Source: DATKNA01 sp963755755
GTDB lineage: Bacteria; Actinomycetota; Actinomycetes; Actinomycetales; Kineosporiaceae
Length of the DNA stretch: 64,000 nucleotides
Direction: 5' to 3'
Assembly: GCA_963755755.1 (NCBI GenBank)
Contig: CAVWLJ010000010.1
Coordinates: forward strand, 558,001-622,000
Positions 28,433 through 37,526 of the stretch are shown in pieces. Both the position numbers and the translations under genes were made by a program. The stretch's first letter is position 1; each line of letters begins with the position of its first letter. The notes under the pieces are model-generated. The model did no database searches. It worked only from the letters and a program-made list of their open reading frames with translations, and was not told where the DNA came from.

Positions 28433-28804
28433 ATGGCCGCGCGCAAAGGGGGCCGGGTCGCCGCGTTCGTCATGCTCGCGCGGGCACTGCGGACGAGCGG
28501 ACGACCGGGGAACGCGGGCATCGTCGCTCATCTCCGCGCCGTCCCCCGCATGCTGCTGCTCGGGTTCACGGGTCGTTACCCCGGCCTGGGCCGGTCCCGC
28601 ATCGTGCTCGCCGTGCTCGGTGTGCTCTACATCCTCTCGCCGGTCGACCTCATGCCGGAGCTGCTGCTCGGCATCTTCGGGGTCGGCGACGACGCGTTCG
28701 TCGCGGCCTGGGTCGCGGGAGCGCTGCTGAGCGAGACCGACGCGTTCCTGCGCTGGGAGTCCCAGGGGTCGAGCCGCGTCGTCGTCGGCGAGGTCGTGCG
28801 CTGA
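28433..28804 (+). CDS. DUF1232 (YkvA-like) membrane protein
   Basis: A 123-residue protein starts at ATG 28433 behind GGAGGGAG. The DUF1232 signature is RIVLAVLGVLYILSPVDLMPELLLGIFGVGDDAFVAAWVAGALL, with the conserved SPVDLMPE and a downstream DD. Two hydrophobic helices are expected. YkvA-like proteins have no firm function. The gene is divergent from the spermidine synthase-like gene (190 bp apart) and is followed by a 119-bp gap with no feature I can name. Confidence 0.85.
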   Translation: MAARKGGRVAAFVMLARALRTSGRPGNAGIVAHLRAVPRMLLLGFTGRYPGLGRSRIVLAVLGVLYILSPVDLMPELLLGIFGVGDDAFVAAWVAGALLSETDAFLRWESQGSSRVVVGEVVR

Positions 28805-28923
28805 CCCAGCGCTAGCCCGTCGCCGGGCCGTCGTCCACAGTCGGCCCCGCCTGGATCCCACCGTCCACAGCTGGTGCTGCCGCCGACTGCCCTCGGAGGA
28901 ACGCCGCCGGGAGAGTCGGCGGC

Positions 28924-30031
28924 ATGGAGAGCACCACACCCGTCCCGCCGTTGCGCGAGATCGTCGCGCACGCCTGGTTCACGATGGGCTACCCGCCGGT
29001 CCGCAGCCTCGTGCTCGTCGAGCTGGCGGCGCTGGACGGCGGGCAGCGCCCCGGGTTCGTCGCCCGCATCGACCTGCCGCCACCGCGCTACCGGCGCCAG
29101 GCCGCCGACGTCCTGGCCGGAGCGGCGACGCGCAACGGCGTCGCGCACCGCGATCGTCCTCGTCGTCCTCGACCCGGTGCCGGCCGATCGCCCGTTGGGG
29201 CCGGGCCGCATGTCGCAGCTGGTCCGGGACCTGCGCGCCGGGCTGCGCCGCGCCGCGATCGACGTGCTCGACGTCGTCCTCGTCGACGGCGGCAGGTTCC
29301 GGTCGCTGCTGTGCTCGGAGCCGTCCTGCTGCCCGCCGGAGGGCACGGAGCTCGGCGACGTGATGGCCACCCGGACCGCCGCCGAGATGGTGCTGCTCGG
29401 CCGGAGGGTCCTCGACGACGAGGCCGCAGCTCGTCGCGGACGTCACCCCCGACCCGTGGGCGCCCGACGTCCTGTCGCCGGGCTCCCCGGACTCGCCGGA
29501 GTCCCCCGAGCAAGGCGACGCAGACGTCGACGAGCTCCTGACCCGCTGGCAGGAGCTCGTGGCCGAGCGCCTCGCCGACCCCCGGCCCGCGCGATCCCTC
29601 CCCGGATCAGGTCGCGTGGCTCGTGCCCGCGATGGAGGACCGGAACCTGCGGGACGCCCTGCTGGTGAGCCTGCTGCCGGGCGGCGTCCGGATCGCCCGG
29701 CGGTTCGCCCGCGGCGGCGTCCTCGGTCCCCGACCTGGGTGCCGCCGAGGCCCGCCGGCCGGATCCGGAGCTCCTCGCGGCCGGCCGCGCGCTGCTCGCC
29801 GCCGTCGCCCGCGGCGCCCCGGTCGGGCAGCGCGCCGAGGCTCTCGCCCTGCTCGCGTGGATGGCGTGGTGGCAGAACGACGCCGTGCGCGCCCGGTTGC
29901 TCGCGACGATGGCGCTGCGGGACCGGCCCGGCCACCGGCTGGCCGGGCTCGTCGACACGCTGCTCCTGCACGGGGTGCCGCCGAGCTGGCTCGTCGCGGC
30001 CGGGACCGCGCCGGCTCCGCGGCCGGCCTGA
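28924..30031 (+). CDS. DUF4192 domain protein (frameshifted)
   Basis: About 369 residues from ATG 28924. The DUF4192 N-terminus is seen as REIVAHAWFTMGYPPVRSLVLVELAALDGG (usually a P-x-x-LGF-x-P-x-x-S pattern) and continues with VARIDLPPP, LDVVLVDGGRFRSLLCSEPSCCPPEGTEL (a family-typical double-Cys strand) and ALLAWMAWWQNDAVRARLLATMALRDRPGHRLAGLVDTLL, the conserved C-terminal helix. Shifts near 29145, 29430, 29590 and 29730 break it. DUF4192 proteins are actinobacterial and uncharacterised. The stop at 30031 is 68 bp before the SAM-IV riboswitch. Confidence 0.8.
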
Positions 30032-30098
30032 CCGGCGCCGGGTGACCGCCCTTCGGACAGCGGTTCCCCCGGCGGAACGGGTGACGTACTATCTCGCC

Positions 30099-30225
30099 AG
30101 GTCATGAGCGCCAGCGCCAAGCCCCGGCTCGCTGGCCGGCAACCCTCCAACCGCGGTGGGGTGCCCCGGGTGATGACACGGCTGACCGCCGAGGTGGCGG
30201 AGGCAAGCGCGGGCCCTGGTGGGCC
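30099..30225 (+). ncRNA. SAM-IV riboswitch upstream of metY
   Basis: The leader has the SAM-IV arrangement: GTCATGAGCGCCAGCGCC with its SAM-core AAGCCCCGGCTCGCTGGC stem, the GGCAACCCTCC strand, ACCGCGGTGGGGTGCCCC, and the closing GGTGATGACAC that pairs with the GTCATGAG start. A following stem (CCGCCGAGGTGGCGG) and a pseudoknot-forming region complete the class. SAM-IV elements are found in actinobacteria before methionine/cysteine genes, and they repress when S-adenosylmethionine is abundant. A GGGCCC-TGGT-GGGCCC hairpin directly downstream (30211-30226) precedes a strong ribosome site at 30232-30239, so translational control is plausible. Confidence 0.85.
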
Positions 30226-30246
30226 CCCGGTAGGAGGAGCACACCG

Positions 30247-30270
30247 ATGAGCTGTCGCCGCACCCGCTGA
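30247..30270 (+). CDS. Seven-codon leader ORF with Cys codon between riboswitch and metY
   Basis: AGGAGGAG at 30233-30240 is followed, at ideal spacing, by ATG AGC TGT CGC CGC ACC CGC TGA, encoding MSCRRTR. The ORF is 166 bp upstream of metY. Its ribosome site is the best in the neighbourhood, and a cysteine codon followed by arginines suits a ribosome-stalling or attenuation peptide sensing cysteine supply. Evidence is sequence arrangement only; conservation has not been examined. Confidence 0.5.
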   Translation: MSCRRTR

Positions 30271-30435
30271 ACCGCCCGGACGCCGGCTGCGTGCCGTCGG
30301 CGTCCGCGCCCTGCAGCGCGTCCGTGCGCCGGCGCCAGCGTCGTCGTCGGCCGACGCGCCTGCGCCCGGGCAGGTCGTGCCCGCGCGCCACGTCCCCGTA
30401 CGCCGACCGTTCCACCATCTTGCGAGGAGATTCCC

Positions 30436-31754
30436 GTGACCGACGGCTGGTCCTTCGAGACCCGACAGATCCATGCCGGCCAGGCCCCCGACCCGACGAC
30501 CGGCGCCCGCGCCCTGCCGATCTACCAGACGACCTCCTACGTGTTCCGCGACTCGGACCACGCGGCGAACCTGTTCGCGCTCAAGGAACTCGGCAACATC
30601 TACACCCGCATCATGAATCCGACGCAGGACGCCGTGGAGCAGCGCATCGCCAGCCTGGAGGGCGGCGTCGGTGCGCTGCTCGTCGCCAGCGGCCAGGCCG
30701 CCGAGGTGCTGTCGATCCTCAACGTCGCCGAGGCCGGTGACCACATCGTCTCCAGCCCCAGCCTCTACGGCGGCACCTACAACCTCTTCCACTACACGCT
30801 GCCGAAGCTCGGCATCGAGGTGTCGTTCGTCGAGGACCCGGACGACATCGCGTCCTGGCGTGCCGCCGTCCGCCCGAACACGAAGGCGCTTCTTCGGGGA
30901 GTCGATCTCCAACCCGAAGCAGGACCTGCTGGACATCGAGAACGTCGCAGCCCTGGCGCACGAGGTCGGCGTCCCGCTGATCGTCGACAACACCGTCGCT
31001 ACGCCCTACCTGATCCAGCCGTTCCAGTGGGGCGCGGACGTCGTCGTCCACTCCACGACGAAGTACCTCGGCGGCCACGGCACCTCGATCGGCGGCGTGA
31101 TCGTGGACGCCGGCACCTTCGACTACGCCCAGTACCCCGAGCGGTACCCGAACTACAACCAGCCCGACCCGAGCTACCACGGCCTGGTGTACGCGCGCGA
31201 CCTCGGCGTGGGCAGCGCGTTCGGCGCGAACCTGTCGTTCATCCTCAAGGCCCGCGTGCAGTTGCTGCGCGACCTCGGTCCCGCCGTGTCGCCCGTTCAA
31301 CGCGTTCCTCCTGGCGCAGGGCCTGGAGACGCTGAGCCTGCGGGTCGAGCGCCACGTGCAGAACGCCCAGGAGGTCGCGCGCTGGCTGCAGGGCCGCGAC
31401 GAGGTCGAGAGCGTCGTGTACGCAGGTCTGGAGACCAGCCCGTGGTACGGCCTGGCGCAGAAGTACGCGCCGCGCGGTCCCGGCGCCGTGCTCGCCTTCG
31501 AGATCAAGGGCGGGCTGGACGCCGGTCGCCGCTTCGTCGACGCGCTCCAGCTGCACAGCCACGTCGCGAACATCGGCGACGTGCGGAGCCTCGTCATCCA
31601 CCCGGCGTCGACGACCCACAGCCAGCTCGCGCCCGAGGAGCAGGCCGCGGCCGGCGTGACGCCGGGCCTCGTCCGCCTCTCGGTCGGCATCGAGCACATC
31701 GACGACATCCTCGCCGACCTCGAGGCCGGGTTCGCCGCCGCGAAGGTCGACTGA
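30436..31754 (+). CDS. metY: O-acetylhomoserine sulfhydrylase (frameshifted)
   Basis: GTG 30436 lies 6 bp after CGAGGAG. The PLP-dependent Cys/Met-metabolism fold is clear: TDGWSFETRQIHAGQAPDPTTGARALPIYQTTSYVFRD, SLEGGVGALLVASGQAAEVLSILNVA, the Schiff-base region VVVHSTTKYLGGHGTSIGGVIVD (PLP Lys in TTKY) and SVGIEHIDDILADLEAGFAAAKVD at the end. About 439 residues matches the family. Two single-base shifts (near 30893 and 31292) interrupt it, at points where the homologous sequence carries on directly (FFGESISNPKQ; FNAFLLAQGLETLSLRVERHVQNA). It makes homocysteine from O-acetylhomoserine and sulfide, and it is under the SAM-IV riboswitch. Confidence 0.92.
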
Positions 31755-31792
31755 GTGCGCCTGTCGTGGAGTCGGGGCCTGCGAGGGGCTCG

Positions 31793-32948
31793 ATGACGGC
31801 ACAGCCGCGCCGAACCCGTTCCCGCCACGCCCCCGGCCTCGGGGGCGTGGCGGGAGGGGGACGACCCCGGACGACGGCGGTTCGCCGACGTCGGCCCGGT
31901 GCGGCTCGAGGCCGGCGGCGCGCTGCCGGCGGTGCGAGTGGCGTACGAGACGTGGGGGCGGCTGTCCCCCGCGCGAGACAACGCGGTGCTCGTCGAGCAC
32001 GCACTCACCGGCGACAGCCACGTGGTCGGCGACGCCGGGCCGGGCCACCCGACGGCCGGCTGGTGGAACGGCCTCATCGGCCCGGGCCTGGCGCTCGACA
32101 CCGACCGGTGGTTCGTCGTGGCGTCGAACGTGCTCGGCGGCTGCCAGGGGACCACCGGTCCGGCGTCGGCGGCGCCCGACGGCCGGCCGTGGGGGAGCCG
32201 CTTCCCCTACGTCACCGTGCGCGACCAGGTCGCCGTCGAGGCACTGCTCGCGGACCGGCTCGGCATCGACCGGTGGGCGCTGGTGGTCGGCGGCTCGATG
32301 GGCGGGATGCGGGCGCTGGAGTGGGCGGTCGGGCGTCCCGAGCAGGTCGACCGCCTGCTCGTCCTCGCGTCCACGCCGTACGCCACCGGTGACCAGATCG
32401 CCTGGTGCGCGTCCCAGCTCGCCGCCATCCGGGGCGACCACCAGTACCGCGGCGGCGACTACTACGACGCCCCGCCGGGCGGAGGGCCGCACGCCGGTCT
32501 GGGCGTCGCCCGGCGCATCGCCCACGCCACGTACCGTTCGGAGCCGGAGATCAACCTGCGCTTCGGCCGCAAGGCCCAGCCGGGCGAGCAGCCGTTGGCC
32601 GGCCGCGGCCGGTACGCCGTGGAGTCCTACCTCGACCACCAGGCCGACAAGCTCGTGCGCCGCTTCGACGCCAACAGCTACCTGGTGCTCACGGAGGCGA
32701 TGAACTCGCACGACGTCGGCCGGGGGCGGGGCGGTACCGCCGCCGCGCTGCGCCGGGTCACCGCCCACACGGCCGTCGCCGCCATCGACTCCGACCGGCT
32801 CTACCCGGTGCCGCTCAACCGGGAGATCGCCGAGGGCGTCCCCACCGTGCTGCCGCTCCGCGTGATCAATTCCCCGTACGGCCATGACGGCTTCCTCATC
32901 GAGACCGAAGCGGTCGCCGAGGTGCTGGCCGAGCTGCTGACCTGGTAA
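31793..32948 (+). CDS. metX: Homoserine O-acetyltransferase
   Basis: The alpha/beta-hydrolase fold enzyme has VRLEAGGALPAVRVAYETWGRLSPARDNAVLVEHALTGDSHVVGDAGPGHPTAGWW, the nucleophile elbow VGGSMGGMRALEWAV, SNVLGGCQGTTGPASA, and the remaining triad members in SDRLYPVPL (Asp) and SPYGHDGFLIETEAV (His). ATG 31793 is the natural start, 39 bp after metY; one indel near 31830 shifts the first 35 codons, after which frames agree. It transfers an acetyl group from acetyl-CoA to homoserine, supplying the metY substrate. A perfect 15-bp hairpin lies inside the N-terminal codons. Confidence 0.9.
31821..31854 (+). terminator. Strong GC hairpin within the metX 5' end
   Basis: Arms 31821-31835 and 31840-31854 are perfectly complementary (15 bp, G+C rich) with the loop GCCT. 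It begins 67 bp after the metY stop. As no U-tract follows and the sequence reads through as metX N-terminal codons, it could act as an attenuator between metY and metX, an mRNA-stabilising stem, or chance in GC-rich coding DNA. Confidence 0.35.
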
Positions 32949-32955
32949 CCGGCGC

Positions 32956-33435
32956 TCAGGCCGCCTCGACCGTCGCCAGCCGGGCTCGCAGCGCCGGCCA
33001 CGCGGTCGCGAGCGCCGGGTGCAGGGGCAGCCGGCCCACGTCGTCCAGCGCCACCCAGCGCACCTCGTCGCTCTCGTCGTTGCGCACGTGCGCCGCGACC
33101 GCGTCGTCCGCCCAGCCGATGACGTAGGTGTACCGCCAGTCGACGTGGTCCGTGCCGATCGTCGCGGCCACGACGTCCACCTGGTGCGGGTCGACGCCGA
33201 CCTCCTCGCACGCCTCGCGCAGGGCGGCCGTCGCGACGTCCTCGTGGCTGTCCCGGGCGCCGCCCGGCACCCCCCAGCTGCCGCCCTGGTGGGTCCAGGC
33301 GGAGCGCAGCTGCAGCAGGAGCTCGGCGGTGCCGGCGTCCCGGCGCAGGAGGACCAGGCCCGCCGCGCCGTGCAGCCCCCAGTGCCGCTGCCCGCACCGG
33401 CAGCGCACCCACCCGTTGCCGTCCGACCGCGCCAC
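32956..33435 (-). CDS. NUDIX hydrolase
   Basis: The 159-residue protein starts at GTG 33435 (ARSDGNGWVRCRCGQRHWGLHGAAGLVLLRRD). The Nudix box is GGARDSHEDVATAALREACEEVGV, matching Gx5Ex7REUxEExGU. A pair of cysteines before the fold (RCRCGQRHWG) is common in actinobacterial relatives. Such enzymes hydrolyse nucleoside diphosphate derivatives; the partner substrate is unknown. It is convergent to metX (8 bp apart) and divergent from the USP gene. Confidence 0.88.
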   Translation of the reverse strand: MARSDGNGWVRCRCGQRHWGLHGAAGLVLLRRDAGTAELLLQLRSAWTHQGGSWGVPGGARDSHEDVATAALREACEEVGVDPHQVDVVAATIGTDHVDWRYTYVIGWADDAVAAHVRNDESDEVRWVALDDVGRLPLHPALATAWPALRARLATVEAA

Positions 33436-33547
33436 GCCTGACAGGCTAGGCCGCCTCCGAGCGGCAGGTCGGGGTGGATCACCCACGACGCCCCTGAGCT
33501 CGGCGTCGGGTACCGTCGGCGCGCGGGCATCGATGAGGAGGATCGCG

Positions 33548-33955
33548 ATGGCAGTCGTCGTGGGGTACGTGCCGACGGCGGAGGGGCGCGCCGCGCTGCG
33601 TCAGGCGGCCCAGGAGTGCCGGTTGCGCAACACCCGGCTCGTGGTCATCAACTCCTCCCGCGGCGGTCGCTCGCTGGACGCCCAGGACGCGGCCCGATGG
33701 GAGAAGGAGCTCGCCGAGGTCCGCGCCCGGCTCGACGAGGAGGGCCTCGAGCACGAGGTGCGGCAGCTGGTCCTCGGCCTCGAGCCCGCCGAGGACCTCA
33801 TCGCCGTCGCCGAGGAGGTGTCGGCCGACATGATCGTCATCGGGCTGCGCCGCCGCAGCCCGGTCGGCAAGCTCATCCTCGGGTCCAACGCGCAGCGGGT
33901 GCTCCTCGACGCGCCCTGCCCGGTGCTCGCCGTGAAGGCGCAGGACGAGTCGTGA
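33548..33955 (+). CDS. Universal stress protein
   Basis: The 135-residue UspA domain starts at ATG 33548 behind GAGGAGG. It opens MAVVVGYVPTAEGRAALRQAAQECRLRNTRLVVINSSRGG and carries the ATP-binding motif as GLRRRSPVGKLILGSNAQRVLLDAPCPVLAVKA (GxxxxxxxG then G-S/N). ATP-binding Usp proteins act as dimers in stress adaptation. Its stop overlaps the next start (GTGA), so it is likely cotranscribed with the HhH-GPD protein. Confidence 0.88.
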   Translation: MAVVVGYVPTAEGRAALRQAAQECRLRNTRLVVINSSRGGRSLDAQDAARWEKELAEVRARLDEEGLEHEVRQLVLGLEPAEDLIAVAEEVSADMIVIGLRRRSPVGKLILGSNAQRVLLDAPCPVLAVKAQDES

Positions 33956-34536
33956 GCGCGCCGACCCGCCTCCACCTCGCCCAGGACGACGCCGCCGACC
34001 GGCTGCTGGCGAGCGATCCGTTCGCCCTCCTGACCGGGATGCTCCTGGACCAGCAGTTCCCGATGGAGCGCGCGTTCGGGGGGCCGTACCTCATCACGCA
34101 GCGGATGGGCACGGACCGGCTCGACCCGGCGACCGTCGCGTCCTTCGACCCCGAGGCCTTCGTAGCGATCATGACGGGACCGCCCGCCGTCCACCGCTAC
34201 CCCGCCAGCATGGGTGCCCGGGTGCAGGCGCTCGCGGCCCAGGTGGTCGACGCGTACGGCGGCGACGCCGCGGCGATCTGGCGGGACGTGGCCGACGGCC
34301 GCGAGCTGTTCCGTCGCGTCCGCGGCCTGCCCGGGTTCGGCGACCAGAAGGCGAAGATCTTCGTCGCGCTGCTCGCGAAGCAGTTCGGCGTCCGCCCCCC
34401 GGGGTGGGAGGCCGCGGCCGGCGACTACGCTGAACCCGGTCGCCGTTCCGTCGCCGATGTCGTCGACGCGACGACGCTGCAGGAGGTCCGTGATCACAAG
34501 AAGGCGATGAAGGCCCAGGCGCGAGCACAGGCCTGA
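33952..34536 (+). CDS. HhH-GPD-type base-excision repair protein
   Basis: The 194-residue intact protein starts at GTG 33952 in the USP stop. It opens SAPTRLHLAQDDAADRLLASDPFALLTGMLLDQQFPMERAFGGPYLITQRMG, typical of the short actinobacterial HhH-GPD group, and contains the helix-hairpin-helix RVRGLPGFGDQKAKIFVALLAKQFGVRPPGWEAAAGDYAE. The lysine of the AlkA/Nth active site is not obvious; an aspartate in the AGDYAE strand is present. Presumed to act on damaged bases, but activity of this small clade is not established. Confidence 0.82.
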   Translation: MSAPTRLHLAQDDAADRLLASDPFALLTGMLLDQQFPMERAFGGPYLITQRMGTDRLDPATVASFDPEAFVAIMTGPPAVHRYPASMGARVQALAAQVVDAYGGDAAAIWRDVADGRELFRRVRGLPGFGDQKAKIFVALLAKQFGVRPPGWEAAAGDYAEPGRRSVADVVDATTLQEVRDHKKAMKAQARAQA

Positions 34537-34561
34537 GCACGGCCGCTCGTCGCACGCCGTT

Positions 34562-34583
34562 CTCCCGGAGGAACTTCCGGGAG
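34562..34583 (+). terminator. Hairpin terminator after the HhH-GPD gene
   Basis: CTCCCGGA (34562-34569) pairs with TCCGGGAG (34576-34583) across the six-base loop GGAACT, 25 bp after the stop at 34536. No U-tract follows, as usual in high-GC actinobacteria. It separates the USP-HhH pair from sigA, whose promoter and leader occupy 34584-34737. Confidence 0.6.
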
Positions 34584-34737
34584 CGCTCGCGCGTGCAACA
34601 ATCGACGATTGACCCGGACGACCGGGCAGAATCTCGGCCCCGAGACCGTTGAGGAGACGTGGCCGAGCAGAAGCCGGCCGCCGAACCACCGCTCCTCGCG
34701 AGCATCGCCCCAGAACGCACACGACGAAAGGTTGTCC

Positions 34738-36443
<1,706 letters not shown>

Positions 36444-36450
36444 CGCACCA

Positions 36451-36500
36451 GAACGCGCGAAGGGCGCCCTCCCGGCCGGGAGGGCGCCCTTCGCGCGTTC
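36451..36500. terminator. Perfect 50-bp palindrome between sigA and DUF456 (bidirectional terminator)
   Basis: The sequence from 36451 to 36500 is its own reverse complement over all 50 bases: GAACGCGCGAAGGGCGCCCT on the left, CCCGGCCGGG at the centre. It begins 8 bp after the sigA stop and overlaps the stop codon of the convergent DUF456 gene (36499-36501). Such a symmetric stem serves both strands. Confidence 0.88.
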
Positions 36501-36997
36501 AGGCCAGCGCCAGCGCACCGACCCAGGTCGCCACGATGAGCAGGGCGGCGGTCAACTCGATGGCGATGCTCCAGCCGACGGCCGCGAGCGCGCCGCGCGT
36601 CGCCGGCCAGGCCGCGGCGCCTCCCACCCGGAGCCGCTCCGCGAGGTACACGCCGAGGACGAAGCCGAGCACGACGCCGACGACCGGGATCACGAAGAAT
36701 CCGACCACCCCGAGCGCGCCGCCGAGCAGGAGCGTGGACCACGGGACGCCGGCGTCGCGCAGCTTGCGGCCCGGGCAGCAGGTACTTGGCGATCGTGCCG
36801 GCGGCGAGCAGCGCGGTGGCGACCGCAAGCGTCGCCCAGCCGAGGCCGTCGTGGCGGAGCACCGCCCACAGGAGCACGCCGCCCCAGACCAGCACGAGAC
36901 CGGGCAGGAACGGAACGACGACGCCCACCAGGCCGATCAGCATGATCAACCCGGTGAGCGTCGTCGTGGTGGCGCCGCTGGTGGCGCCGACGTCCAC
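36499..36997 (-). CDS. DUF456 membrane protein
   Basis: About 166 residues from GTG 36997 (MDVGATSGATTTTLTGLIMLIGLVGVVVPFLPGLVLVWGGVLLWAVLRHD). Hydrophobic helices alternate with the DUF456 GxxGxxxPxxPG feature (GVVVPFLPGL) and LLLGGALGVVGFFVIPVVGVVLGFVLGVYLAERLR, ending with a helix AIELTAALLIVATWVGALALA. Four or five membrane segments are expected. One shift near 36775 sits between helices 3 and 4. Function unknown; it stands beside sigA in many actinobacteria. Confidence 0.82.
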
Positions 36998-37020
36998 CGT
37001 GAGCTCCGGCTCAGGTCACC

Positions 37021-37251
37021 TCAGGTCAGTGCTCGTCCTGCGGGGCGCTGGCCGGGGCTGTCCACCAGGGCCTCGCTCTCGTCCTGGATGTCCGCGTCCG
37101 CGGCGCGCAGCGCGGTCTCGTGCGCGCGGCCGTGGTGGGCGCAGAAGAGAAGTTCGCCCCCACCGGGCAGGACCACCCGGATGTAGGCGCGAGCGCCGCA
37201 CCGGTCGCAGCGGTCTGCCGCGGTCAGCGGTGCAGTTGCGGTCACGTTCAC
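37021..37251 (-). CDS. DUF7455 small zinc-ribbon-like protein
   Basis: The 76-residue protein starts at GTG 37251 behind GGAGGAGG and reads NVTATAPLTAADRCDRCGARAYIRVVLPGGGELLFCAHHGRAHETALRAADADIQDE. CDRC and CAHH form a CxxC...CxxH metal site. Small proteins of this exact pattern are conserved next to sigA/parE in actinobacteria (as in Streptomyces near hrdB). Role unknown. ATG 37275 is an in-frame alternative, but the ribosome site would then lie inside the ORF. Confidence 0.85.
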   Translation of the reverse strand: MNVTATAPLTAADRCDRCGARAYIRVVLPGGGELLFCAHHGRAHETALRAADADIQDESEALVDSPGQRPAGRALT

Positions 37252-37526
37252 GGGCCGACCTCCTCCGGTCTTCATGTCGCCTCGTGCTGGTGCGTCCACC
37301 GACCTTGTCGACGGGCGCACTCGTGCCAACAGTGAACCAGCCCCGGCAGTTCCCGGCCCGGCCTCCCCGCGCAGTTCGCTCTCCGCGTAGCGTCCCCCGG
37401 GCGGATGCATCCGTCCGGGTACGTTCCCCTGCGTGTCCGCCCCGCGCCGGCACCGCCCGCCGGGGTATCTTCGATCAGACGTACGAGCCGCCACCCGGCC
37501 GGGGTGGAGGGAGGAGCACCGCCGCC
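37252..37526. promoter_or_regulatory. Divergent intergenic region between DUF7455 and parE
   Basis: This 275-bp gap separates divergent starts. It contains the perfect 12-bp palindrome CGGATGCATCCG (37402-37413), extended imperfectly to about 20 bp, a -10-like TATCTT near 37466 for parE, and GGAGGGAGGAG at 37506-37516 as the parE ribosome site. No gene is evident. Confidence 0.4.

Noticed and set aside
30436..31754. metY as a pseudogene because of two frame changes
   Set aside because: The surrounding riboswitch, leader ORF and intact metX argue for a live operon. The shifts fall at single bases with all catalytic residues preserved, so sequencing error is the better explanation.
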